DNA from: an uncultured Anaeromyxobacter sp.
GTDB lineage: Bacteria > Myxococcota > Myxococcia > Myxococcales > Anaeromyxobacteraceae
Direction of reading: 5' to 3'
Assembly: GCA_903874275.1 (NCBI GenBank)
Contig: CAIQRS010000105.1
Span: 1-32,525 of the forward strand
DNA: 32,525 bases
In this document: in pieces, positions 24,286 through 32,063 of the stretch
Numbering within the stretch: the first letter of the stretch is position 1
Layout of the letters: each line of letters opens with the position of its first letter
Made by a program: the position numbers and the translations under genes
Notes under the pieces: model-generated
The model's database searches: none
Told to the model about the DNA's origin: nothing
What the model saw: only the letters and a program-made list of their open reading frames with translations

Positions 24286-26073
24286 ATGGTTCGTCTTCGG
24301 AAGCTCGCCGGACTGGCTGCTGCCATCGTCGTCGCCGCGTGCGGGGGCAACGCGCCTTCGCCGACGTCGACCACGGCGGGCGAGCAGAAGGGCGTGTACG
24401 GGGTCTCCTACTTCGTGAGCGTCTCCCGCCCGGTGGGAGGCACCATCACCTCCGCCGACGGCCTCATCGACTGCGGCACCGCGGGCGGCGCGAAGAACCT
24501 CTGCGCCCCGGTCTCTTACGCCTGGGGCGCCACTGCCGTCCTCTCCGCCAAGGCGGACGACGGCCAGTACTTCCAGTCCTGGGCGGGCGAGTGCGGCGGG
24601 GCCGTGGCCGACGGCGGCTGCAGGCTCGACACCGTGATCTACGGCACCGACAAGTGGGTGGTCGCCGTCTTCAACCCGCCCGACCAGCTCGGCCACTCCC
24701 GCATCCCCGACCCGGCCCAGCACGCCCCGCTCTACCGCGACTTCATCAAGTCCACCGCTACCCCGAACCCCGGTGTCCCGCAGTGCACCCGCTGTCACGG
24801 CCAGGATTACAACGGCCTCGCCAACGCCCCCTCCTGCACCGCCTGCCACGCCGCCGCCGGCAAGCCCAACTGGCTCGGCGACTGCTCCTTCTGCCACGCC
24901 TTCCCGCCCGCCACCGGGGCCCACGCCGCCCACTTCGGCCTGACCGGCGCCGCGGCCTCCGGCATCTACGGCGATCTGTCGGTCCTCCAGGACCGCTACC
25001 CCGGCGCCACGCCCACCAGCGCGCCCTCGACCTACGCCTTCGGCTGCGGCAACTGCCACCCCGCCACCGACGAGGGCAAGCACATGGATGGCGTCACCCA
25101 GGTCTCGCTCTTCGAGGCCAGCGCCCCGGCCAGCAGCCTGAAGGCGCGCAACTCGGCGACCGCCGCGTACGACCCGGCCGTAAGAACCTGCAGCGGCGTC
25201 TACTGCCACTCGAGCGGGAACGACGGCAGCCCGATCTACGTGACCACGCCGACCTGGGCGCTCCCCTCCCCCACTTCCAAGCTCGCCTGCAACGGCTGCC
25301 ACGCCAACCCGCCCAGGTACGCCTCCGGCGGGGCCGGTCTTGCCACGGCCAACAGCCACCTGCAGTTTTCGGCCGACGCGTCCTCCCCCTGGGGCCATTA
25401 CGCCTTCGTCATGACCGAGCGCCGGTACACGCAGCACGGGCGCGGGAACGCACCCAACTTCCTGAACTGGAGCCAGATCGTCTACTCCGACGCCGCGCCC
25501 ATCACCTGCCAGACCTGCCACTTCGACACCACCGACCCGTCGAGCACCGGGCCGAGCCGTTTCTACTGGCTCGACACGACCGGGGACTACACCCTGCTTC
25601 CCAACGCCTGGGACTACGAGTACGTCTGCACCTCCTGCCACTCCGCTGCGAGCGCGACGGCGCCGCTGGGCCAGGGCAGGGTCCTGCCGCTGCGGCACGT
25701 CAACGGCTCGCGCGACGTCCAGTTCGACGCCCGCACCGAGGATCCCGGCGCGAGCTGGGTGCCGGGCGCCGACAGGCCGGTGCGCCCCTACTGGTTCACC
25801 CAGGGTTCCACGACCTCGGCCTGGTGGATCAACACCAACCGGACCATGGTCGGGACGACGGCCCAGTTCGACCTCTCCCCGGCCCGCTACGATCCGGTGC
25901 AGAAGACCTGCACCAACGTCACCTGCCACATGGCCCAGGGCAACACGAGCTACACGGGTACGGACCCCTCGACCCGCTTCGAGGTGCTGCGGTGGGGCGC
26001 CCCGTACTACGTCAGCACCAACGTTCCGGCCACCGGACGGACAACCTGCAGCGCCTGCCACCGCGGCATGTGA
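24286..26073 (+). CDS. Multihaem c-type cytochrome lipoprotein 3 (8 CxxCH + 2 CX4CH)
   Basis: The 595-aa paralogue has lipobox VVAAC (Cys19, then GGN), the InlB-like domain, and a three-haem segment that is the most diverged of the four (CTRCH, CTACH, CSFCH). It lacks the CxxCH pair found next in genes 1 and 2 and passes directly to AFGCGNCHP, then CSGVYCH, CNGCH, CQTCH, CTSCH, CTNVTCH and CSACH. Its C-terminal half is closely related to gene 1: CHANPPRYxSGG, DTTDPxSxGPSxFYWLDTTG and RVLPLRHVNGxRDV are shared. The ATG at 24286 begins the signal peptide, behind a run of eight G (24275-24282). The reading frame is intact despite the altered promoter. It ends directly against a relic of aceE. 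Confidence 0.91.
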   Translation: MVRLRKLAGLAAAIVVAACGGNAPSPTSTTAGEQKGVYGVSYFVSVSRPVGGTITSADGLIDCGTAGGAKNLCAPVSYAWGATAVLSAKADDGQYFQSWAGECGGAVADGGCRLDTVIYGTDKWVVAVFNPPDQLGHSRIPDPAQHAPLYRDFIKSTATPNPGVPQCTRCHGQDYNGLANAPSCTACHAAAGKPNWLGDCSFCHAFPPATGAHAAHFGLTGAAASGIYGDLSVLQDRYPGATPTSAPSTYAFGCGNCHPATDEGKHMDGVTQVSLFEASAPASSLKARNSATAAYDPAVRTCSGVYCHSSGNDGSPIYVTTPTWALPSPTSKLACNGCHANPPRYASGGAGLATANSHLQFSADASSPWGHYAFVMTERRYTQHGRGNAPNFLNWSQIVYSDAAPITCQTCHFDTTDPSSTGPSRFYWLDTTGDYTLLPNAWDYEYVCTSCHSAASATAPLGQGRVLPLRHVNGSRDVQFDARTEDPGASWVPGADRPVRPYWFTQGSTTSAWWINTNRTMVGTTAQFDLSPARYDPVQKTCTNVTCHMAQGNTSYTGTDPSTRFEVLRWGAPYYVSTNVPATGRTTCSACHRGM

Positions 26074-26129
26074 AATGGATCGACGCCCTCGAGGGCGTCA
26101 TCGCCCGGGAAGGGCCGGAGCGGCCCCAC
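26074..26129 (+). pseudogene. Relic of the aceE 5' coding region
   Basis: These 56 bp match intact aceE at 28159-28214 with 52 identities and no gap, encoding WIDALEGVIAREGP (Trp15 onward of AceE) in one frame. The relic begins immediately after the TGA of cytochrome gene 3 and has no start codon, leader or continuation. Differences are one synonymous change (Leu) and a few near the 3' end. It is best read as a scar of a duplication or rearrangement involving the gene 3-aceE junction. Confidence 0.85.
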
Positions 26130-26134
26130 CCAGT

Positions 26135-26195
26135 TGGGGCTACCCCTCCGGGTACCGTGCGCACATTGCCCCACCCGCCTGAGTGAGTACACCCA
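26135..26195 (+). promoter_or_regulatory. Upstream element of cytochrome gene 4
   Basis: A GTGCGCACATTGCCCCACC block (26157-26175) is nearly identical to the gene 1 copy. GCCCCA (26168-26173) and CACCCA (26190-26195) are again 22 bp apart. The left TGGGGC arm is 15 bp further away (26135-26140), because a small hairpin TACCCCTCCGGGTA is inserted, probably a by-product of the rearrangement that left the aceE relic next to it. The element ends 82 bp before the sigma54-type promoter. Confidence 0.5.
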
Positions 26196-26276
26196 TGCGG
26201 GCTGACGCGCCCCTTCCGGGATCTTGGCTTTCCACTGTATTTTCCATGGCTTGACCTCCCGTCCCGTCCACGTCGA

Positions 26277-26292
26277 TGGCTCGTTCCGTGCA
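26277..26292 (+). promoter_or_regulatory. Sigma54-type promoter of cytochrome gene 4
   Basis: TGGCTCGTTCCGTGCA has the -24 GG and -12 GC at the correct 12-bp separation, 65 bp before the ATG. It shares the -24 half with genes 1 and 3 and the GTGCA element with genes 1 and 2. The leader also shares CGGCTGAGGGGCCG with gene 3 (26312-26325 versus 24256-24269). Confidence 0.6.
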
Positions 26293-26341
26293 CGCAGGGA
26301 ATGACTTTCTGCGGCTGAGGGGCCGCATCGGGGGGGGGCAC

Positions 26342-27931
26342 ATGGGACGTCTTTCGAAGATCGCAGTCTTGCTAGGGGCCACGGTCGTCATCGCCGGATG
26401 CGGGGGCAACCAGCCCACCCCGGCGGGAACTTCGGGCGAGCAGAAGGGCGTGTTCGGGGTCTCTTACTACGTGAGCGTGTCGCGCCCGGTGGGCGGCACC
26501 ATCACCTCCGCCGACGGCCGCATCGACTGCGGCACCGCGGGCGGCACGAAGAACCTCTGCGAGCCCGTCTCCTTTGCCTGGGGCGCTACCGCCTCCTTCA
26601 CCGCCACCGCCGACACCGGCCAGTTCTTCCAGTCCTGGGCCGGCGACTGCTCCGGCGCCGTCGCCAGCGGCGTCGGCGGCTGCAGCCTGAATACCCTGAC
26701 CTACGGCAGCGACAAGTGGGTGGTCGCGGTGTTCAACCCGCCCGACCAGCTCGGCCACTCCCGCATCCCGAACCCCGCCCAGCACTCTCCCCTCTTCTTC
26801 GACTTCATCAAGTCGAAGGCCACCCCGGATCCCGGCGCCCCGAAGTGCACCAACTGCCACGGCGCGAACTACACCGGCCTCGCCAACGCTCCTTCCTGCA
26901 CCGCATGCCACGCGGCGGCCGGTCACGGCAACTGGCTGACCGACTGCGGCTTCTGCCACGGAGCTCCGCCTCCTCCTCCTCACTCCACGTCCACCGGCTG
27001 CAACGGCTGCCACCCCGGCACCGTGAACTCCGACGGGACGATCGTCGCCGGCGGGCTTCACATGGACGGGCAGGTCCAGGGGAGCGGCGGAGGCGGTCAC
27101 GCCGCGGGCTTCGCCAACCCCGCCGTGCATGGCCCCCAGTACCTCGGCCACCTGGGCGGCGTTCCGAACAGCCCGGACTGCACCGGATGCCACGGTCCCA
27201 CCATGGCGACCTGCACGAATTGCCACTCGAGCGTGGCGGGTGGCAGCTGGGTGAACTGGCAGTCAAACTGCACCTTCTGCCACGGCACGGCCACCAAGAC
27301 CTACACCTTGGCCAATCTCGCGATGGCCGCGCCGCCGAGCGCGGTCGTCGCCTACGCCCCGCCGCCGGCCTTCCCGGAGAGCCAGCGCACGGGCAAGCAC
27401 GCAGCCCATGCGACGTCGGCCTGCACCACCTGCCACGTCGTGCCGACCAACCTCTCCCACATCGGAGCGACCGGGCGCGCCACGGTGACGCTGGTGGGGT
27501 ACAGCGCGGCGACCTCGACCTGTACGGTCTCCTGCCACGGTGCGACCACCCAGAGCTGGGACACTGCCGCTCCCTCGCTCAGCTGCACGAGTTGCCACGA
27601 TCAGCCGCCGCTCACGGGTAAGAATTCGAGCAAGTGGGTAAATAGCGGTCCCACCATGCACGACGGGCACGTCAACGATGCCCCCGAGTGGACCGCCTAC
27701 GTGGGCAACGTCGCCGGCATGTGGGATTCCGGCTACGCGGCGGAACTGGTCTGCGTGGACTGCCACGCAAACTCGGTGAACCCAGATGGCACCATCCGCG
27801 CCTTCGGAACCCACACGAATGGCATCCAGGGAGACGTCGCCTTCGGCGGGGGGCTGGGCGGGAGCGCGACGGTCACGCCGAGCCAGGTCACTTGCGCCAT
27901 GGCCTGCCACGGCTCCAGGACCTGGTACTGA
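26342..27931 (+). CDS. Multihaem c-type cytochrome lipoprotein 4 (10 CxxCH + 2 CX3CH)
   Basis: The 529-aa paralogue has lipobox VVIAGC (Cys20, then GGN), an InlB-like domain and a three-haem segment almost identical to genes 1 and 2. After CNGCH its C-terminal half is unrelated to the other three: CTGCH, CTNCH, CTFCH, CTTCH, CTVSCH, CTSCH, CVDCH and a final CAMACH. CTVSCH and CAMACH are CX3CH, not CX4CH. It contains Gly-rich stretches and several free His (HAAHATS, TMHDGHVND) that could serve as distal haem ligands. The ATG at 26342 begins the signal peptide, after a run of nine G (26330-26338). The likely role is periplasmic or outer-membrane electron transfer with a different partner or haem geometry. 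Confidence 0.91.
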   Translation: MGRLSKIAVLLGATVVIAGCGGNQPTPAGTSGEQKGVFGVSYYVSVSRPVGGTITSADGRIDCGTAGGTKNLCEPVSFAWGATASFTATADTGQFFQSWAGDCSGAVASGVGGCSLNTLTYGSDKWVVAVFNPPDQLGHSRIPNPAQHSPLFFDFIKSKATPDPGAPKCTNCHGANYTGLANAPSCTACHAAAGHGNWLTDCGFCHGAPPPPPHSTSTGCNGCHPGTVNSDGTIVAGGLHMDGQVQGSGGGGHAAGFANPAVHGPQYLGHLGGVPNSPDCTGCHGPTMATCTNCHSSVAGGSWVNWQSNCTFCHGTATKTYTLANLAMAAPPSAVVAYAPPPAFPESQRTGKHAAHATSACTTCHVVPTNLSHIGATGRATVTLVGYSAATSTCTVSCHGATTQSWDTAAPSLSCTSCHDQPPLTGKNSSKWVNSGPTMHDGHVNDAPEWTAYVGNVAGMWDSGYAAELVCVDCHANSVNPDGTIRAFGTHTNGIQGDVAFGGGLGGSATVTPSQVTCAMACHGSRTWY

Positions 27932-27977
27932 CGCCGGAGACCTGAGCCGGCGACGGCTCTCGTCATCGATGAACGTG

Positions 27978-28020
27978 AAGGCCCCGCCACCTCCCCCGGG
28001 AGGGGACGGGGCCTTCCCCT
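27978..28020 (+). terminator. Intrinsic-type terminator after cytochrome gene 4
   Basis: AAGGCCCCG (27978-27986) pairs with CGGGGCCTT (28007-28015). The interior adds CCTCCC pairing with GGGAGG, giving a long GC-rich stem. The pyrimidine-rich CCCCTTTCC follows. It lies 46 bp after the stop and separates the cytochrome array from aceE. Confidence 0.65.
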
Positions 28021-28118
28021 TTCCGCGCGCTGCCATCACTCCGATATCGCCCCCGCTGTTCCATGCTCCCGGCCGGATTCCCCGTTAACCTACTGGGATC
28101 CCCGGCCGAGGAGCGCAG

Positions 28119-30773
28119 ATGGACCGCCCACCCGACGTAGACCCGCAGGAAACCGGTGAATGGATCGACGCCCTGGAGGGCGTCATCGCCCGGGAAGGGC
28201 CGGACCGCGCCCACTGGCTCATCGAGAAGCTCATCGACCGCGCCCGCCGCTCCGGCGCCTACCTCCCCTTCTCGGCCAACACCGCCTACGTGAACACCAT
28301 CCCGGTGGAGCGGCAGCCTCCGCTCCCGGGCGACTTCGAGCTCGAGCAGCGCATCCGCCACTTCATCCGCTGGAACGCCATGGCCATGGTGATCCGGGCC
28401 AACAAGGACACCAACGTGGGCGGCCACATCGCCAGCTTCGCCTCGGCGGCGATGCTCTACGACATCGGCTACAACCACTTCTGGCGCGCGGCCTCCAATG
28501 AGCAGGGTGGCGACCTGGTCTTCATCCAGGGCCACTCCGCGCCGGGCATCTACGCACGCGCCTTCCTGCTCGGCCTGCTCACCGACCGGCAGCTCGACCG
28601 CTTCCGGCAGGAGGTGGACGGCCAGGGGATCTCCTCCTACCCGCACCCCTGGCTCATGCCGAGGTTCTGGAACTTCCCCACCGTGTCGATGGGGCTCGGG
28701 CCGCTCATGGCCATCTACCAGGCCCGCTTCATGAAGTACCTGGACGACCGCGGCATGGCGAAGACCCAGGGGCGCAAGGTCTGGGCGCTGACCGGCGACG
28801 GCGAGATGGACGAGCCCGAGTCCATGGGCGCCATCGGCATGGCCGGCCGCGAGAAGCTCGACAACCTGGTCTTCGTGGTGAACGCCAACCTGCAGCGGCT
28901 CGACGGTCCGGTGCGCGGCAACGGGAAGATCATCCAGGAGCTGGAGAGCGAGTTCCGCGGCGCCGGCTGGAACGTGATCAAGGTGGTCTGGGGGCGCCAC
29001 TGGGATCCCCTGCTGGCCCGCGACAGGACCGGGGCCCTGCAGCGCCGCATGATGGAGGCCGTGGACGGCGACTACCAGACCTACAAGGCCAAGAACGGGA
29101 CCTACGTCCGGGAGCACTTCTTCAACACGCCCGAGCTCAGGGCCATGGTGGCCGACTACTCCGACGAGGACATCTGGAACCTGAACCGCGGCGGCCACGA
29201 CCCGTTCAAGGTCTTCGCCGCCTACCAGGCCGCCATGCAGCACACCGGCGAGCCCACGCTCATCCTCGCCAAGACCGTGAAGGGCTACGGCATGGGCGAG
29301 TCGGGCGAGGCCCAGAACATCACCCACCAGCAGAAGAAGATGTCGGTGGAGGCCATCCGCCGCTTCCGCGACCGCTTCCAGATCCCGGTGCCGGACGACC
29401 GGCTCGAGGACGTCCCCTACGTGAAGTTCGAGGAGGGCTCGAGGGAGCTCGAGTATCTGAAGTCGCGCCGCACCGAGCTGGGCGGCGACCGGCCCCGCCG
29501 CGGCGGCGGATCGACGGTGCTGCCCATCCCCCCGCTCGCCACCTTCGCCCGGCTGCTGGAGGGGAGCGGCGATCGCGAGATCTCCACCACCATGGCCTTC
29601 GTGCAGTTCCTCCAGATCCTGCTGCGGGACAAGGTCGTCGCCCCGCACGTCGTGCCCATCGTCGCCGACGAGTCGCGCACCTTCGGCATGGAGGGCATGT
29701 TCCGGCAGCTGGGCATCTGGAGCCACGTCGGGCAGCTCTACACGCCGCAGGACGCCGACCAGCTCTCCTTCTACAAGGAGGACAAGAAGGGGCAGATCCT
29801 GCAGGAGGGCATCAACGAGGCCGGCGCCATGGCCGACTGGATCGCCGCGGCCACCTCCTACTCGGTGCACGGCGTGCCGATGATCCCCTTCTACATCTTC
29901 TACTCGATGTTCGGCTTCCAGCGCGTCGGCGACCTGGCCTGGGCCGCCGGCGACATGCGCTCGCGCGGCTTCCTGCTCGGAGGAACGTCGGGGCGGACCA
30001 CGCTGAACGGCGAGGGGCTCCAGCACCAGGACGGCCACTCGCACGTCATCTCGGCCACCATCCCCAACGCCGTCTCCTACGACCCGGCCTTCGGCTACGA
30101 GGTGGCGGTGATCATCCAGGACGGCCTGCGGCGCATGCACGAGGCGCAGGAGGACGTCTACTACTACCTGACGCTCCTCAACGAGAACCACCGGCAGCCG
30201 CCCATGCCGGAAGGGGTCGAGGACGGGATCCGGCGTGGGCTCTACCTCTTCCGCAAGGGGGGCGACGGGCCCAAGGCGCCGCGCGTGCAGCTCCTCGGCT
30301 CGGGCGCCATCTTCCACGAGGTCGCGGCGGCGGCGGAACTGCTGCGTGCCGACTGGGGCGTCGAGTCCGACCTCTGGAGCGCCCCCAGCTTCACCGAGCT
30401 GGCGCGCGAGGGGAACGCCGCGGCCCGGGAGAACCTGCTTCACCCCGAGGCGAAGCCGCGCCGGTCGTTCGTGGAGGAGAGGCTCTCCGCCACGAAGGGG
30501 CCGGTGGTCGCGGCCACCGACTACGTCCGCTCCTACGCCGAGCAGATCCGGGCCTTCGTCCCCCGGCGCTACGTCGTGCTCGGCACCGACGGCTTCGGCC
30601 GATCCGACACCCGCGAGAAGCTGCGCAGCTTCTTCGAGGTGGACCGCTTCCACGTCGTCGTCGCCGCCTTGAAGGCCCTCGCCGACGACGGGGTCCTTCC
30701 CGCCGCCCGCGCCGCCGAGGCCCTGCGCAAGTACGGCATCGACGGCTCCCGCCCCGCGCCCTGGACGGTGTGA
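28119..30773 (+). CDS. aceE: Pyruvate dehydrogenase E1 component, homodimeric type
   Basis: AceE is the thiamine-diphosphate-dependent E1 that decarboxylates pyruvate and acetylates the lipoyl group of E2. The 884-aa product has the family length and motifs: EWIDALEGVIAREGPDRAHWL near the N terminus, ANTAYVNTIP, GGHIASFASAAMLYD, the ThDP motif GDGEMDEPESMGAI...NLVFVVNANLQRLDGPVRGN, GYGMGESGE, and GEGLQHQDGHSHVI in the transketolase C-terminal part. GAGGAG (28108-28113) precedes the ATG at 28119. Inverted GGCCGG/CCGGCC arms in the leader (about 28069-28110) could be regulatory. A 56-bp copy of its codons 14-32 lies upstream at 26074-26129. aceF follows after 2 bp. Confidence 0.97.
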   Translation: MDRPPDVDPQETGEWIDALEGVIAREGPDRAHWLIEKLIDRARRSGAYLPFSANTAYVNTIPVERQPPLPGDFELEQRIRHFIRWNAMAMVIRANKDTNVGGHIASFASAAMLYDIGYNHFWRAASNEQGGDLVFIQGHSAPGIYARAFLLGLLTDRQLDRFRQEVDGQGISSYPHPWLMPRFWNFPTVSMGLGPLMAIYQARFMKYLDDRGMAKTQGRKVWALTGDGEMDEPESMGAIGMAGREKLDNLVFVVNANLQRLDGPVRGNGKIIQELESEFRGAGWNVIKVVWGRHWDPLLARDRTGALQRRMMEAVDGDYQTYKAKNGTYVREHFFNTPELRAMVADYSDEDIWNLNRGGHDPFKVFAAYQAAMQHTGEPTLILAKTVKGYGMGESGEAQNITHQQKKMSVEAIRRFRDRFQIPVPDDRLEDVPYVKFEEGSRELEYLKSRRTELGGDRPRRGGGSTVLPIPPLATFARLLEGSGDREISTTMAFVQFLQILLRDKVVAPHVVPIVADESRTFGMEGMFRQLGIWSHVGQLYTPQDADQLSFYKEDKKGQILQEGINEAGAMADWIAAATSYSVHGVPMIPFYIFYSMFGFQRVGDLAWAAGDMRSRGFLLGGTSGRTTLNGEGLQHQDGHSHVISATIPNAVSYDPAFGYEVAVIIQDGLRRMHEAQEDVYYYLTLLNENHRQPPMPEGVEDGIRRGLYLFRKGGDGPKAPRVQLLGSGAIFHEVAAAAELLRADWGVESDLWSAPSFTELAREGNAAARENLLHPEAKPRRSFVEERLSATKGPVVAATDYVRSYAEQIRAFVPRRYVVLGTDGFGRSDTREKLRSFFEVDRFHVVVAALKALADDGVLPAARAAEALRKYGIDGSRPAPWTV

Positions 30774-30775
30774 TC

Positions 30776-32050
30776 ATGAGCGTACTCGAGGTGCGGGTCC
30801 CGAACATCGGCGGGTTCAAGGACGTCGGGGTCATCGAGGTGCTGGTGAAGCCCGGCGAGGGCGTGGCGGCCGACGCGTCGCTCGTCACGCTGGAGTCGGA
30901 CAAGGCGACGATGGACGTACCCTCCCCGTTCGCCGGGACGGTGCGCGAGGTGCGGGTGAAGGTGGGCGACCGGGTGGGCGAGGGGTCCCTGGTCATCCTG
31001 CTCGAGACCGCGGGGGAGTCGGGCGTCCCGGCGACGCCGGTGTCGGCGTCCGTCGCGCCTCCGGTTGCACCGCCAGTCGCGGCTCCCGCGGCGCCACCCG
31101 TTCCCGTGGCGCCACCCTCTCCCGCGGCCGTGGCCGCGTCCGGACCGACCCCGTCCGGCCAGGCCCACGCTTCGCCCGCCGTCCGGAAGGTGGCCAGGGA
31201 ACTGGGCGTGGACCTCTCCCGGGTCACCGGAAGCGGACCGCGCGGCCGCGTCCTCCAGGAGGACGTGCAGAAGTTCGTCAAGCAGGCGCTGGCCGGGCAG
31301 GTGCCGGGCGGCGTCGGGCTCGACCTGCTCCCCTGGCCCAAGGTGGACTTCGCCCGCTTCGGACCGGTGGAGACCCGGCCCCTCTCCCGGATCCGCAAGA
31401 TCGCCGGCGCCAACCTGGCCCGCAACTGGGTGATGATCCCGCACGTCACCCAGTTCGACGAGGCCGACGTGACCGACCTCGAGGATTTCCGGGTGAAGCT
31501 CAACGCCGAGCTGGGGGAGAAGGGGCCCAAGGTCACGCTGCTCGCCTTCCTGGTGAAGGCCTGCGTGGCCGCCCTGAAGCGCTTCCCGGACTTCAACTCC
31601 TCCCTGGACGGCGACAGCCTGGTCCTGAAGCGCTACTTCCACGTCGGGTTCGCCGCCGACACCCCGAACGGCCTGGTCGTCCCTGTGCTCCGCGACGCCG
31701 ACCGCAAGGGGGTGCTCGAGATCGCCCGTGAGCTCGGGGAGCTCTCGGCCCGGGCGCGCGAGGGCAAGCTCGCCGCCGCCGACATCCAGGGAGGCACCTT
31801 CTCCATCTCCAGCCTGGGCGGCATCGGCGGCACGGCCTTCACACCCATCGTGAACGCGCCCGAGGTGGCCATCCTGGGGGCGTCGCGCGTCTCGGTCCGC
31901 CCGGTCTGGGACGGCGAGCGCTTCGCGCCCCGCAAGATCCTCCCGCTCTCGCTGTCCTACGACCACCGGGTCGTGGACGGGGCGGCCGGGGCCCGCTTCA
32001 CCACCTACCTGGCCGAGCTCCTGCGCGACATGCGCCGGGCCATGCTGTAG
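30776..32050 (+). CDS. aceF: Dihydrolipoamide acetyltransferase (PDH E2)
   Basis: This E2 core transfers acetyl from lipoamide to CoA. The 424-aa product has one lipoyl domain (about residues 3-78, with the lipoylated Lys in LESDKATMDVP). An Ala/Pro-rich flexible linker follows (about 80-125), then a peripheral-subunit-binding domain (ASPAVRKVARELGVDLSRVTGSGPRGRV in two parts around residues 131-158). The catalytic domain ends with LSYDHRVVDGAAGARF, the HRxxDG active-site motif. A single lipoyl domain contrasts with the three of E. coli AceF. The start 2 bp after the aceE stop indicates coupling; an upstream in-frame GTG at 30770 is an alternative. No dihydrolipoamide dehydrogenase gene is in the window. 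Confidence 0.96.
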   Translation: MSVLEVRVPNIGGFKDVGVIEVLVKPGEGVAADASLVTLESDKATMDVPSPFAGTVREVRVKVGDRVGEGSLVILLETAGESGVPATPVSASVAPPVAPPVAAPAAPPVPVAPPSPAAVAASGPTPSGQAHASPAVRKVARELGVDLSRVTGSGPRGRVLQEDVQKFVKQALAGQVPGGVGLDLLPWPKVDFARFGPVETRPLSRIRKIAGANLARNWVMIPHVTQFDEADVTDLEDFRVKLNAELGEKGPKVTLLAFLVKACVAALKRFPDFNSSLDGDSLVLKRYFHVGFAADTPNGLVVPVLRDADRKGVLEIARELGELSARAREGKLAAADIQGGTFSISSLGGIGGTAFTPIVNAPEVAILGASRVSVRPVWDGERFAPRKILPLSLSYDHRVVDGAAGARFTTYLAELLRDMRRAML

Positions 32051-32063
32051 GGCGCGGCCGGCC

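Noticed and set aside
26074-26186. The WIDALEGVIAREG stretch as a readthrough extension of cytochrome gene 3 or a small gene
   Set aside because: It is in a different frame from gene 3, has no start codon or ribosome-binding site, and diverges from aceE after 56 bp into regulatory DNA.
20057-27931. The four cytochrome genes as an assembly duplication artefact
   Set aside because: The C-terminal halves, leaders and intergenic regions differ substantially. Only parts of the front module approach identity.
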